A stretch of 16,553 bases of DNA, from the NCBI RefSeq assembly GCF_934754925.1, contig NZ_CAKVJA010000052.1:1-16553 (forward strand). The letters run 5' to 3'. Under the pieces are notes generated by a model. The model did not search any database. It was not told where the DNA came from and saw only the letters and a program-made list of their open reading frames with translations. The stretch comes from an uncultured Clostridium sp. (lineage in GTDB: Bacteria; Bacillota; Clostridia; Clostridiales; Clostridiaceae). Both the position numbers and the translations under genes were made by a program. Of the stretch, positions 1 through 8,461 are shown piece by piece. Each line of letters begins with the position of its first letter. Position 1 is the stretch's first letter.

Positions 1-132
1 ATTCTAAACCATCTTGATTGTCATTCTAAATTATGTAGTTTTAAAAACTATATGCTTTAGATTATCACCCTAAATGAATTTTGTCAATAATATTCATCTA
101 TTATTCATACACTCTTCTCTATGAATTAACAT

Positions 133-167
133 AAAAAATATCCCATAGCTTACGCCATGGGATATTT
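133..167 (-). terminator. Rho-independent terminator of the DEAD-box helicase gene
   Basis: An 11-bp perfect stem, AAATATCCCAT (136-146) against ATGGGATATTT (157-167), has a 10-base loop. Read on the minus strand it is followed by a run of six T. It lies about 70 bases past the helicase stop codon, so it most likely ends that transcript. Confidence 0.85.
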
Positions 168-234
168 CTACCGCTTATCTATTTTCTTTAAATAAATAAT
201 CATTACCATCTTATTTTTTTATTTAAACATACTT

Positions 235-1338
235 TTATATTGTTCTTCTCGGAATTGTAAATTTTATTTTCTTTTCTATCTCACCTAAAATTTTTGAATC
301 CTTTGGATCAACAAATAAACAAGTATAACCCTTTTCTCCTGCTCTTCCAGTTCTACCAATACGATGAATATATGTCTCTACTTTTTCTGGAATATCATAG
401 TTATATATATTATCTACTCCACTTATATCTAACCCCCTTGAAGCTACATCTGTGGCTATTAGATATTGAATATCTGCATTTCTAAAAGATTTCATTATTC
501 TTTCACGCTTATTTTGGGGTATATCACTATGAATAACCTTACAATTATATCCCCTTCTATGCATTACGACTTCTAATTCATCAGCTCTTCTTTTGGTTCT
601 ACAGAATATAATTGCCATAAAAGGATTATCTTCATCTAAAACATTGCATAAAGCTTCTCTTTTTAACCTATCCGTAGTTTCTACAACTTCTTGTTTAATA
701 TTTTCTAGTGTTACTTCTTCTTTTTTAACTGAAATAACTAAAGGGGCTTCCATATATCTATATGCTAATTTTTTAACGGCAGAATCCATAGTTGCTGAAA
801 AGCATAAAGTTTGTACTTTCTTTGGTCTTTCTTTCATTATGGTATCTATTTCATTTCTAAATCCCATAAGCAACATTTGATCTGCTTCATCAATAATTAT
901 GGTTTTTAATTTCTTTAAATCAACAGTTTTTCTTTTAATATGATCAATTAATCTTCCTGGAGTAGCAATTATAAGTTGAATATTACCTTTTAACTTATTT
1001 AACTGTGATCCAATATCTCTTCCACCGTACATAGATAAAATACCTATATCTTTACCTTGTTTTAACTTTTCAGCTTCTTCAGTAATTTGTATAGCTAATT
1101 CTCTTGTTGGTGAAATTATTAAACATTCAATATTTTTAGATGTTGGATTTATATTCTCGAATACAGGTAATAAAAATGCTAATGTCTTTCCTGTACCAGT
1201 TTGTGCCTCTGCAATAATATCCCTACCATATAGTATATCTTTAATGCTTTTTTCTTGAATCTCCGTTGGAGTTTTTATTCCATTACTTCTCAATATTTTA
1301 GTTATATCTTCACTAATTCCTAATTTTTCAAATGTCAT
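235..1338 (-). CDS. DEAD-box ATP-dependent RNA helicase
   Basis: This 367-residue protein is an ATP-driven RNA helicase of superfamily 2 that acts in the cytoplasm on structured RNA, in mRNA turnover, ribosome assembly or cold adaptation. All core motifs are readable: Q motif around Gln28, Walker A AQTGTGKT (45-52), PTRELA (77-82), TPGR (126-129), DEAD (150-153), SAT (181-183), FCRT (245-248), DVASRGLD (297-304) and HRIGRTGR (325-332). The chain stops about 35 residues after motif VI, so it is only the two-RecA core; the basic or RNA-binding C-terminal extension of larger paralogues such as CshA/DbpA is absent. The ATG follows AGAGGT at a normal distance. It appears monocistronic, with its own promoter and terminator. 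The helicase assignment is certain; the RNA target is unknown. Confidence 0.96.
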   Translation of the reverse strand: MTFEKLGISEDITKILRSNGIKTPTEIQEKSIKDILYGRDIIAEAQTGTGKTLAFLLPVFENINPTSKNIECLIISPTRELAIQITEEAEKLKQGKDIGILSMYGGRDIGSQLNKLKGNIQLIIATPGRLIDHIKRKTVDLKKLKTIIIDEADQMLLMGFRNEIDTIMKERPKKVQTLCFSATMDSAVKKLAYRYMEAPLVISVKKEEVTLENIKQEVVETTDRLKREALCNVLDEDNPFMAIIFCRTKRRADELEVVMHRRGYNCKVIHSDIPQNKRERIMKSFRNADIQYLIATDVASRGLDISGVDNIYNYDIPEKVETYIHRIGRTGRAGEKGYTCLFVDPKDSKILGEIEKKIKFTIPRRTI

Positions 1339-1369
1339 TTACTATACCTCTTTTGTTATACTTCAGTTT

Positions 1370-1378
1370 ATTATAACA
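1370..1378 (-). promoter_or_regulatory. Extended -10 promoter for the helicase gene
   Basis: On the minus strand TGTTATAAT gives a perfect TATAAT hexamer preceded by the TGn of an extended -10, about 32 bases upstream of the helicase ATG. No good -35 hexamer is visible 17 bases upstream, which is common for extended -10 promoters. Confidence 0.5.
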
Positions 1379-1439
1379 TATTTAAGTTATAACACTTTAT
1401 TTTACATTTTTTACAAAAAAGTTGTTGAAATAAAACCCT

Positions 1440-2438
1440 TTAGTTATCTCCTAAACCTTGTACTATATCAGGAAGTCCTATAGTAAATCTACTACCTTTA
1501 TTGATTTCACTTTCAAGTCTAATATATCCACCATGAAGTTCTATTACATATTTAACAAGTGTAAGTCCAATACCACTACTACTTACCTTTGTGACTTCTG
1601 TACTTTCTACTTGTTCAAACCTTTTAAATATAAATTCTTGATCTTCTTTTGATATGCCAATGCCAGTATCTTCTACAGTTATCTCTATATTATCTTTAAT
1701 TTCTTTAATATATATTCTAATTTCTCCACCCTCTTCAGTAAACTTCACTGCATTTGCTAATAAATTAATTATACATCTTTCTATTTCAGTTTCATCGCAA
1801 GAAATAATCTTTTCTTCTATATCAGGATCAATTATAAGGTTTATTCCTTTCTCTTCTATAAATTTACTCATATTAAGTGCAGCTTCTTCAACTATATATA
1901 CTATATCATTATTTTCTTTATTAATTTTATATTTTCCAGTTTCTATCTTAGAACTATCTATAATATCATTTATTATTTTCAATAAATGATTACAATTTTT
2001 ACTTATTATATTCATATAATCATTAAGTTTTTCATTTGTCACATTTTTACTTTCATTTAGTGAATTTATTAATTGAACAGTTGAATTTATTACATTTATT
2101 GGTGTTCTAAGTTCATGAGATAAGTTAATAAAATAATTATTTTTAAATTTTTCTTTATCTATTATTTCCTCACTTAATCTTTTATTCTCTTCTAATTGGT
2201 TATTTAATTTCATTGTTTTTTTATTTACTAAATGTTGTAATATTTTAACATAATTAAATACATAAATACAAAATACTAATATTATAGATACATAAAATAT
2301 TGTTGTTATATATTCATTTGAAAGTTCATCATTAATAGATATATTTTTAAAGTTTCCATTTATTATGGTTTCTGCTGATGCATTTATAGGAATTAAAATA
2401 TTAATTAAAGCAAATATCATAAAAATTTTAAGTTTCAT
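1440..2438 (-). CDS. Orphan membrane-bound sensor histidine kinase
   Basis: A 332-residue histidine kinase that should autophosphorylate and pass phosphate to a response regulator encoded elsewhere. Residues 1-22 look like a signal peptide ending ASA. A short extracytoplasmic stretch of about 20 residues precedes one membrane segment (44-64) and a charged coiled-coil-like linker (66-104). The HisKA box SHELRTP places the phospho-acceptor at His108. The ATPase domain has an N box with Asn229, a G1 box VEDTGIGIS (255-263), an F box FKRFEQV and a G2 box GIGLTLVK (289-296). The tiny outer region leaves little room for a ligand domain, so the signal may be sensed in the membrane or by a partner protein. 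The ribosome site GAGAGG lies an unusually long 15 bases from the ATG; an in-frame stop rules out an earlier start. No regulator gene is adjacent. Confidence 0.88.
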   Translation of the reverse strand: MKLKIFMIFALINILIPINASAETIINGNFKNISINDELSNEYITTIFYVSIILVFCIYVFNYVKILQHLVNKKTMKLNNQLEENKRLSEEIIDKEKFKNNYFINLSHELRTPINVINSTVQLINSLNESKNVTNEKLNDYMNIISKNCNHLLKIINDIIDSSKIETGKYKINKENNDIVYIVEEAALNMSKFIEEKGINLIIDPDIEEKIISCDETEIERCIINLLANAVKFTEEGGEIRIYIKEIKDNIEITVEDTGIGISKEDQEFIFKRFEQVESTEVTKVSSSGIGLTLVKYVIELHGGYIRLESEINKGSRFTIGLPDIVQGLGDN

Positions 2439-2609
2439 ATTTTTTTACAATAACCTCTCATTATTAGATCTAGCATATTAAATTTATACATTAATTGTAA
2501 CCTATCCATATTTTAACTAATTTACTTCGATTTAATTTTATTTTGTCGTTAAATGCTTTTTTTTGTAGCTGAATTGTATTTGTACTAATTTTTTTATTAA
2601 TTTAAATAG

Positions 2610-2643
2610 AAAAAGGAACGCTATTTTTATAGCATTCCTTTTT
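2610..2643 (-). terminator. Terminator downstream of the VirS-like kinase gene
   Basis: A 15-bp hairpin, AAAAAGGAACGCTAT against ATAGCATTCCTTTTT, has one mismatch on the plus strand that becomes a G-U pair in minus-strand RNA. It starts 9 bases past the stop codon of the kinase gene. A-rich and T-rich flanks on both sides mean it could act in both directions. Confidence 0.8.
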
Positions 2644-2651
2644 ATCTTAAC

Positions 2652-3965
2652 TTACATAAAAGCTTTATATTGTATCATTAAATATGTAGTAAAAACATTA
2701 TTTTCATGTTTTCTATTAATGTATCCATTATATTTTTTTACTGTATTATCAACTTGAATTAAACCAATACCATGTACTCTATTATTTTTAGTCGTTAAGA
2801 ATTTACCGTTTACTTCATTTAAATAACTATTAGTATTATTACTTATCTTAATTATCAATTTATCAAATTCTGAAACTATCTTTAATTCTATATATTTGTA
2901 TCCATTAATAATACTACATGCTTCAATGGCATTATCCAATAAATTTCCTAAAATAACACATATATCTATATTAGAAATTTTTATGTCAGTGTTCATTTTT
3001 AAGTCCAAACTTATCTTTATCCCTTTTTCCTCTGCAACTTTAATTTTGCTTATCAATATAGAATTTATAGCAATGCTATCTGTATATAAATTTTTATCTA
3101 GTTGTCTAATGCTACTATTTATTTCATTAATATAGGAAATAGCATCTTCCTTTGTTCCAATTTCTAACAACCCTGAAATCATGGTTATATGATTTTTAAA
3201 ATCATGTTTCCATCCTATCATTTCAGTATACATATCTAGTATTTCTTCATCATGTATTTTTCTATCCAAACTCATTTTCAATATAAACTTCTTTTCTATT
3301 TCTTTAGAAATTTTATTCAACATACTTATTGATAATATTTGTATAGCACATAAACTAGATATACTGAAAATAATACTAATATTTATTGCATTTAAACTTC
3401 CAATTAACCTTGTTTCTGTTGTTAATATTAATGCTTGATTTAAAATTAAAATAATTGCTCCTGTACATAAAGTTCTATTTTCTATGTATTTTATAAATTT
3501 TATATTATTTACAACTATAAAAATAAGTATAAACTGAACAACCCTAATAATTATTCTAGTCATAGTTCTTTTATAATTAACATAAAGAAGCATTTCAGTG
3601 AAGGTTATATTGAATAACTTTGAGAATATTATAAATACCACAAAAGAAGTTATAATTATAATTGTAATATAAAATGAAGATAAAAAAATTTTTTCTGATA
3701 TTCTTCCTCTTTTAAAAAAAATTGGATATATTAACATTAAAATATAAAAACTAATATTAAATATCAATATTCTATTACATTCTATGCTTGCCATTATATT
3801 ATTAATTTTATTTGACGATATTGCTGTATAAAATATAATCATAATTATTTGATATACTTTATTATATTTTTTATTTTTGTCTGGCATGGCTCTATTAAAA
3901 AAATAAACCATAATTATTGCACTTATAAAATCACATATTATTTCAATTATATTTAAAATGGTCAT
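2652..3965 (-). CDS. VirS/AgrC-type GHKL sensor histidine kinase
   Basis: A 437-residue polytopic sensor kinase of the GHKL (AgrC/VirS) class. The first ~215 residues hold about six to seven hydrophobic segments, the sensor domain of this family. The cytoplasmic part has the dimerisation box KHDFKNH with probable phospho-acceptor His254, an N box LLDNAIEA with Asn345, and a nucleotide-binding HGIGL (398-402). The gene lies 16 bases after the LytTR regulator gene. Its ribosome site AAGGAT overlaps the regulator's stop codon, so the two are probably translationally coupled. Regulator first, kinase second, and lengths of 236 and 437 residues, match Clostridium perfringens VirR (236) and VirS (about 440); AgrC is the alternative relative. 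Kinase class is secure; the VirS equivalence is inference. The ligand, usually a cyclic peptide in this class, is unknown, and no agrB/agrD gene is in the window. Confidence 0.88.
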   Translation of the reverse strand: MTILNIIEIICDFISAIIMVYFFNRAMPDKNKKYNKVYQIIMIIFYTAISSNKINNIMASIECNRILIFNISFYILMLIYPIFFKRGRISEKIFLSSFYITIIIITSFVVFIIFSKLFNITFTEMLLYVNYKRTMTRIIIRVVQFILIFIVVNNIKFIKYIENRTLCTGAIILILNQALILTTETRLIGSLNAINISIIFSISSLCAIQILSISMLNKISKEIEKKFILKMSLDRKIHDEEILDMYTEMIGWKHDFKNHITMISGLLEIGTKEDAISYINEINSSIRQLDKNLYTDSIAINSILISKIKVAEEKGIKISLDLKMNTDIKISNIDICVILGNLLDNAIEACSIINGYKYIELKIVSEFDKLIIKISNNTNSYLNEVNGKFLTTKNNRVHGIGLIQVDNTVKKYNGYINRKHENNVFTTYLMIQYKAFM

Positions 3966-3981
3966 AAATTAATCTAAATCC

Positions 3982-4692
3982 TTATTCACAAATATAATTT
4001 ATAAAGGTGTCATTTATATCTTTATATCTTCCTCTACTTATAGGTATCCTTATACCACTTTCTAGTACTACACTATCTTTTGTTATTGATTTTACATATT
4101 TTAAATTTACTATATAAGACCTATGACATCTAATAAAATATTTACTTGGTATTTCTCGTTCTAATTCACTTATTTTTTTTCTAACTGTTATTTTTTCTGA
4201 GCTTGTATGAATATCTATGTAGGGGGAAAACATTATACAATAATGTATTTCATTACAATTTAATTTAATATATTTTTTTGGAGTTTCTAAAATCATCATA
4301 TATTTATCATTTTTATTGCTTATTCGTTCTTGTGTCTTATTTAAGCAAAAATATAAATCTGATATCTTTATAGGCTTCATTAAATATTGTAATGCTCCTA
4401 CCTTATATCCATGTAATGCATATTTAAAAAATCCTGTTACAAATACAATATCAACATTTTTATTTTTTTCCCTTATTATATTAGACAACTCTACTCCTGA
4501 TATTTTACCTAACTTTATATCTAAAAATATTATGTCATATTTATCATAATCTTCCCATTCAAATAAAAAAGATTCTGCAGTTGTAAAATTATTAATGGTT
4601 ACTTCTATATCATAATCATTAGCCCATTTTTTAATTTTATTATTAAGTAAGTTAACTTGTACAGCTTGGTCCTCACATATAGCTATTTTCAT
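3982..4692 (-). CDS. LytTR-family response regulator, VirR/AgrA-like
   Basis: A 236-residue response regulator. The receiver domain (1-120) has acidic residues Glu7/Asp8, phospho-acceptor Asp58 in IIFLDIKLG, Thr86 and Lys106 in LMKPIKI. A LytTR DNA-binding domain (about 140-232) carries the signature FIRCHRSYIVN (186-196) and RIPISRGRY. It should bind tandem promoter repeats when phosphorylated by the kinase encoded immediately downstream. The ATG follows TAGGAG at 9 bases. LytTR domain, length and position ahead of a GHKL kinase make it VirR-like. I found no VirR-box pair (CCAGTT repeats) in the intergenic regions of this window, so its targets lie elsewhere. The 4693-4895 gap upstream is AT-rich; I see no strong promoter or small peptide gene there. 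Confidence 0.9.
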   Translation of the reverse strand: MKIAICEDQAVQVNLLNNKIKKWANDYDIEVTINNFTTAESFLFEWEDYDKYDIIFLDIKLGKISGVELSNIIREKNKNVDIVFVTGFFKYALHGYKVGALQYLMKPIKISDLYFCLNKTQERISNKNDKYMMILETPKKYIKLNCNEIHYCIMFSPYIDIHTSSEKITVRKKISELEREIPSKYFIRCHRSYIVNLKYVKSITKDSVVLESGIRIPISRGRYKDINDTFINYICE

Positions 4693-4895
4693 TAATATAA
4701 CTCCTATAAATCATTCTTATTTTCATTAAATTTATTAAACCCTCTTTTCTTTAAATCATTTTCAAAATCAATATATTAATTCTAATCTATTTTATATTAT
4801 CTATATTAAAATAAATTCCTAATACATAATAACATAAAATCTCAATTAGATTATAAATATACTAATAAAAAATTATTTATATCTAAAAAAATATT

Positions 4896-4921
4896 AAAGC
4901 TGTACAGATAATTCTGTACAG
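4896..4921 (-). terminator. Terminator after manO
   Basis: A 9-bp perfect stem CTGTACAGA (4900-4908) against TCTGTACAG (4913-4921) has a TAAT loop. On the minus strand it is followed by CTTTAATATTTTTTT. It lies 32 bases beyond the manO stop and probably ends the PTS transcript. Confidence 0.7.
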
Positions 4922-4953
4922 TTTTAATAAACTTATAATACTAAAATTATATT

Positions 4954-5328
4954 TTAACTTTTCTTAAATATTGATTTACTTGCCCTTTTAATTACATCAA
5001 AAAAGCTTAATGAATAAACCATGTGATTTGGGTCAACATAATTTCTAACAGTACGAAGCACCTTTTTGGCATCTTTAGAAGCAAAAGTATAAGTTCCATT
5101 TTTCTTTGTTTTCATTGCATATCGTGGAATCCACCTTCCTTTAAACAATACTGATGCAATGACATAATCCACTTCTGCCCAAGGAATTTGAATGTATTTA
5201 CGAGGATCTCTAGAATTATAAAATTCAAACCCCTTATCTCCAATCATTATCTTTCCATAATCAGATACTCCTGTAAAAGATGTTGCATCAATTACTAAAT
5301 CTACCCTTGTATTAAGTGATTGAACCAT
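4954..5328 (-). CDS. manO: ManO, DUF956 protein of the mannose PTS operon
   Basis: A 124-residue cytoplasmic protein of the DUF956 family, found almost only beside mannose-class PTS operons and named ManO in lactobacilli, where it is thought to modulate operon expression. The family pattern is visible near the start (VQSLNTRVDLVIDATSF, then KIMIGDKGFEFYN) and later in WIPRYAMKTKKNGTYTF. The frame stays open 16 codons further upstream, but the start chosen here has a strong AGAGGTGG ribosome site 6-7 bases before the ATG and gives the usual family length. It lies 166 bases after the IID gene, separated by a hairpin, so it may be made at lower level by read-through. The biochemical function is not established. 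Confidence 0.85.
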   Translation of the reverse strand: MVQSLNTRVDLVIDATSFTGVSDYGKIMIGDKGFEFYNSRDPRKYIQIPWAEVDYVIASVLFKGRWIPRYAMKTKKNGTYTFASKDAKKVLRTVRNYVDPNHMVYSLSFFDVIKRASKSIFKKS

Positions 5329-5460
5329 TTTATCCACCTCTTTTCTAACTCTATATACCCTTATTTTTCTTTTCATATATTACCTAAGACTATTAAAAAT
5401 CAATTAAACATAATATATATTTTATCAATATTGTAATTATTATTTATCTCATAATAACAA

Positions 5461-5485
5461 AGCCTAGGATATAAACACCCAGGCT
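5461..5485 (-). terminator. Hairpin between PTS IID and manO (partial terminator)
   Basis: An 8-bp stem, AGCCTAGG (5461-5468) against CCCAGGCT (5478-5485), pairs fully in minus-strand RNA with one U-G pair and is followed by CTTTGTTATT. It sits 9 bases past the IID stop. The weak T tract suggests partial termination or a processing stop between the transporter genes and manO. Confidence 0.6.
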
Positions 5486-5494
5486 AAGTAAAGA

Positions 5495-6406
5495 CTACAT
5501 TAAACCAATTAAATGAAAAATAATACCAGCTATAAATAATCCAAGAATAATAATAATCGGAGATACCTTCTTCTTAAGTAACCACATACAAAGAAGAGTG
5601 ATTAATAATCCTGCTAATCCAGGAATTAATGAATCTAAATTATTTTGTAATGTTGTAACCTTTTCTGCAGTTAATGACATACCAGATGCTTGTTGTAAAA
5701 GAGCTTGTTTAATTCCCTCTGCACCAGCAGGAAGGCTGCTCCAATTAATATAAGCCCCATCACTTAAATTAACTGATGATACTATTGGTGTAAACTGAAC
5801 AGATACCCATCTATTAACTAAAGATCCCAAAATAAACATACCAAGAATAGATGCTCCCTTTGTAACATCTTGTAATAATCCACCTGACAAATCATCACTA
5901 ATATGAGATCCTACTTTAAACCCAAATTCTTGTGTATACCACATAAATGCCATACGAATAATATTCCAAGCTAAGAAAAAGATAATTGGTCCAAGAATAT
6001 TTCCATTCATTGCAAGTGAAGCTGCTAATGCACCTAAAATTGGTCTAATAGTAAACCAGAAAACGGGATCTCCAACCCCAGCTAAAGGTCCCATCATACC
6101 AACCTTAACCCCTTGAATAGTTATATCATCAATTTCCACTCCATTAGCTCGTTCCTCTTCTAAAGCTAATGTTACACCTAGAACCGGTGAGGCTATATAT
6201 GGATGAGTATTAAAAAATTCTAGATGACGTTTTAATGCAGCTGCACGATCTTCTTTTGTCTTATATAACCTTTTTATTGCAGGAATCATTGCAAATGCCC
6301 ATCCACCGTTTTGCATTCTTTCATAGTTCCAAGAACCTTGAAGAAAAGTTGAACGCCACCAAACAGAAATACGATCTTTTTTTGTTAATTTTAATTCTTT
6401 TGCCAT
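5495..6406 (-). CDS. manZ: PTS mannose-class permease subunit IID
   Basis: A 303-residue membrane subunit of the mannose/glucose phosphotransferase permease; with IIC it forms the sugar channel. Family features include the N-terminal WRSTFLQGSWNYERMQNGGW stretch, FFNTHPYIASPVLG (65-78), LEEERANG, and GPLAGVGDPVFW in the middle, with a hydrophobic C-terminal anchor (about 270-303). Length is normal. The ATG follows the strong ribosome site GGAGAGGAGAT, 18 bases after the IIC gene. It is the last transporter gene of the IIAB-IIC-IID operon. Symbols for this class differ between species (manZ/manN/ptnD). Mannose class is clear; mannose or glucose as the actual sugar is inference from family and from ManO. 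Confidence 0.95.
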   Translation of the reverse strand: MAKELKLTKKDRISVWWRSTFLQGSWNYERMQNGGWAFAMIPAIKRLYKTKEDRAAALKRHLEFFNTHPYIASPVLGVTLALEEERANGVEIDDITIQGVKVGMMGPLAGVGDPVFWFTIRPILGALAASLAMNGNILGPIIFFLAWNIIRMAFMWYTQEFGFKVGSHISDDLSGGLLQDVTKGASILGMFILGSLVNRWVSVQFTPIVSSVNLSDGAYINWSSLPAGAEGIKQALLQQASGMSLTAEKVTTLQNNLDSLIPGLAGLLITLLCMWLLKKKVSPIIIILGLFIAGIIFHLIGLM

Positions 6407-6424
6407 TTTATCTCCTCTCCTTTC

Positions 6425-7231
6425 TTAGTATCTATCAATAATGTCCCCTAAAGGATCACCCATATTTGAATTTCCACCATTTCCTGAGCCACCTTGTTTA
6501 CTAAGAGCTAAATAAATAAGTGCTAAAGCTACTCCAATTACACCAAGCCCAATAAGTGTAATTTCTGAAACGGTTGCTAACACAAAACCAATTGCAAAAA
6601 ATGGCCAGACTTCTTTTGTAGACATCATATTAATTACCATGGCATAACCAACTGCTACAACCATACCTCCACCAATAGCTAACCCATCTGTTAACCAAGC
6701 TGGCATAGCAGCAAGCAATCTACTAATTGGACCAGCACCAATTGCTAAAATTAAAGCTGCTGGAATTGCAATACGTATACCTTGTAAACAAATAGCAGCT
6801 ATATGCCATATTTCAACAGCTCTAAAGTTTCCTTCTTTAGCTGCAGAATCCATAAAGTGCACAAATGCAGTAGCAATTGTACGACAAATAATTGTTAATA
6901 ATAATCCTGCAACTGCTAAAGGAACAGCAATAGCTATGGCTGAAGAAACTCCTTCTGTGCCTTGTCCACTAAGTACTAAAATTATTGCAGATGCAACGGA
7001 TGCTAAAGCTGCATCTGGTGCTACAGCAGCACCAATATTTGCCCAACCTAACGCAATCATTTGAAGAGTACCACCTAATATTAAGCATGGTACTAAATTA
7101 CCTGTAACTAATCCAATCAATGTACAAGCAACTATTGGTTGATGAAATTGAAATTCATCCAATATACCTTCCATACCAGCTAAAAATGCTATAATAATAA
7201 CCAGTATAATTTGAACCATATTTAAACTCAT
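6425..7231 (-). CDS. manY: PTS mannose-class permease subunit IIC
   Basis: A 268-residue integral membrane protein, the IIC channel subunit of a mannose-class PTS. It is hydrophobic throughout, with about eight membrane segments, and carries the family stretches GMEGILDEFQFHQPIVACTL (19-38) and GNLVPCLILGGTLQMIALGW. A glycine/asparagine-rich tail (about residues 247-258) follows the last helix. The ATG is preceded by AGGAGG at 10 bases, 37 bases after the IIAB gene. In some lactococci and relatives this IIC/IID pair is also the receptor for class IIa bacteriocins; whether that holds here is unknown. Symbol follows E. coli usage. Confidence 0.95.
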   Translation of the reverse strand: MSLNMVQIILVIIIAFLAGMEGILDEFQFHQPIVACTLIGLVTGNLVPCLILGGTLQMIALGWANIGAAVAPDAALASVASAIILVLSGQGTEGVSSAIAIAVPLAVAGLLLTIICRTIATAFVHFMDSAAKEGNFRAVEIWHIAAICLQGIRIAIPAALILAIGAGPISRLLAAMPAWLTDGLAIGGGMVVAVGYAMVINMMSTKEVWPFFAIGFVLATVSEITLIGLGVIGVALALIYLALSKQGGSGNGGNSNMGDPLGDIIDRY

Positions 7232-7268
7232 TATTATTAATCCTCCTTTTTTATCTAATATAATTAGA

Positions 7269-8246
7269 CTATTTTATTTTATTTAATTCTTCTTGTGCCT
7301 TTTTTATTATTTCATCCATATTTCCCTTTGAATCGCTTGGAACTTTACGAACATCAAAAGTAAGTCCAATTTTTTTCAATTTATTAAATACGTCAATATC
7401 TTCTTGATTAAAAGCAAGTACTTTATTAGGTTGTACTTTACCTATAGAGTGTGCCATAGACCCAACATTTATTGTCTTCAAAGGCACTCCACCTTCTACT
7501 GCTCTAAGTACATCTTCTGGATTTTCAAAAAGAAGCATTGCACGTTGTCCTCCAAAATGCTTATTATCTTTTGCAAGTTTAATCATATGATTAATTGGAA
7601 CAACATGAGCCTTAACTCCTGGTGGCGCTGCTTGTTTAATCAAATTCTTACGAAGCTCGTCTTTTGCTACTGCATCTGAAACAACAATAATTCGAGTTGG
7701 ATGTACGGCTTTTGTCCATGCAGTTGCTACTTGTCCATGAAGTAGACGAGAGTCAATACGTGCTAAAACATATTCAAATTCTCCAGGCATACCTACATTA
7801 GATTGTTGAACTGAATCTTTAATAACTTTGCTTGTATCTTCTGGTTCTAATTCTTCGGGCTTAACCTTAACTCCATCTTTAGCAGATTTTAATATACTAG
7901 CTGCAATTTTCTGTGCTGATTCTATTGAAAGACGTGCGGCATAAGCTTCTATTAGCATCGGTAAATTCATACCAGCTACAATTGCCCATTTATCTTTATG
8001 TTCTTCTATCATTAAATTAGCTTGGTTAAATGGTGTTCCTCCCCAAAGATCAACTAAAAATAAGACTTCATCTTGATTATCTAAAGATGATATTGCTTCT
8101 TTTAGTTTTACCTTAAAATCATTAGGTCCCTCACTTGGCATCAGTGTAACAGCTCTTACATTTTCTTGTTCTCCGAAAATCATTGTACCTGATTGTAAGA
8201 TACCTTTAGCAAAGTTACCATGACTTGCAAGAATAATTCCTACCAT
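7269..8246 (-). CDS. manX: PTS mannose-class fused IIAB subunit
   Basis: A 325-residue cytoplasmic phosphotransfer protein that takes phosphate from HPr and gives it to the incoming sugar. The IIA domain (1-125) has the active His9 in LASHGNF and the VDLWGGTPFN loop (65-74). A charged, flexible linker (about 126-157) leads to the IIB domain (158-325) with RIDSRLLHGQV, where His170 is the phospho-carrier. It is the first gene of the IIAB-IIC-IID operon, with a perfect AGGAGGT ribosome site 7 bases before the ATG. The likely promoter lies about 115 bases upstream. No ManR-type activator gene or clear sigma-54 promoter is seen, so control differs from the ManR/sigma-54 type known in Listeria. 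Confidence 0.96.
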   Translation of the reverse strand: MVGIILASHGNFAKGILQSGTMIFGEQENVRAVTLMPSEGPNDFKVKLKEAISSLDNQDEVLFLVDLWGGTPFNQANLMIEEHKDKWAIVAGMNLPMLIEAYAARLSIESAQKIAASILKSAKDGVKVKPEELEPEDTSKVIKDSVQQSNVGMPGEFEYVLARIDSRLLHGQVATAWTKAVHPTRIIVVSDAVAKDELRKNLIKQAAPPGVKAHVVPINHMIKLAKDNKHFGGQRAMLLFENPEDVLRAVEGGVPLKTINVGSMAHSIGKVQPNKVLAFNQEDIDVFNKLKKIGLTFDVRKVPSDSKGNMDEIIKKAQEELNKIK

Positions 8247-8362
8247 TTCTATACCTCCTATTTTTTATTTGTTACAAAACTAAAGAGTACAAGCATTTAG
8301 AAATAAAATACTATCTACTTAAATTTCATCACAATCCTTATACATAAAACTTAATTTTAAAA

Positions 8363-8391
8363 ATATAATAATATCTTGTAATTCAGTACAA
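8363..8391 (-). promoter_or_regulatory. Candidate sigma-A promoter of the PTS operon with dyad over the -35
   Basis: On the minus strand TTGTAC (8386-8391), a 17-base spacer and TTATAT (8363-8368) make a plausible vegetative promoter that leaves a leader of about 110 bases. The dyad TTGTA-N6-TACAA (8376-8391) covers the -35 hexamer, which is where a repressor operator would be expected. I see no match to the CcpA cre consensus. Confidence 0.45.
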
Positions 8392-8461
8392 AGCCTGTGA
8401 TATAACAACCAAATAGTTATTTTATTTCAATCTACTTATACTTAATAGAATTAGTAACATA

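Noticed and set aside
294..2000. Several plus-strand open frames opposite the helicase and the histidine kinase
   Set aside because: They are antisense shadows of two clearly recognised minus-strand genes and show no family motifs.
4693..4800. An agrD-like signal peptide gene upstream of the VirR-like gene
   Set aside because: A 22-codon open stretch is readable, but it lacks a start codon and any cysteine or AgrD-like motif.
8247..8460. Sigma-54 (-24/-12) promoter for the mannose PTS
   Set aside because: I looked for TGGCAC-N5-TTGC on the minus strand and found no acceptable match; a sigma-A type promoter fits better.
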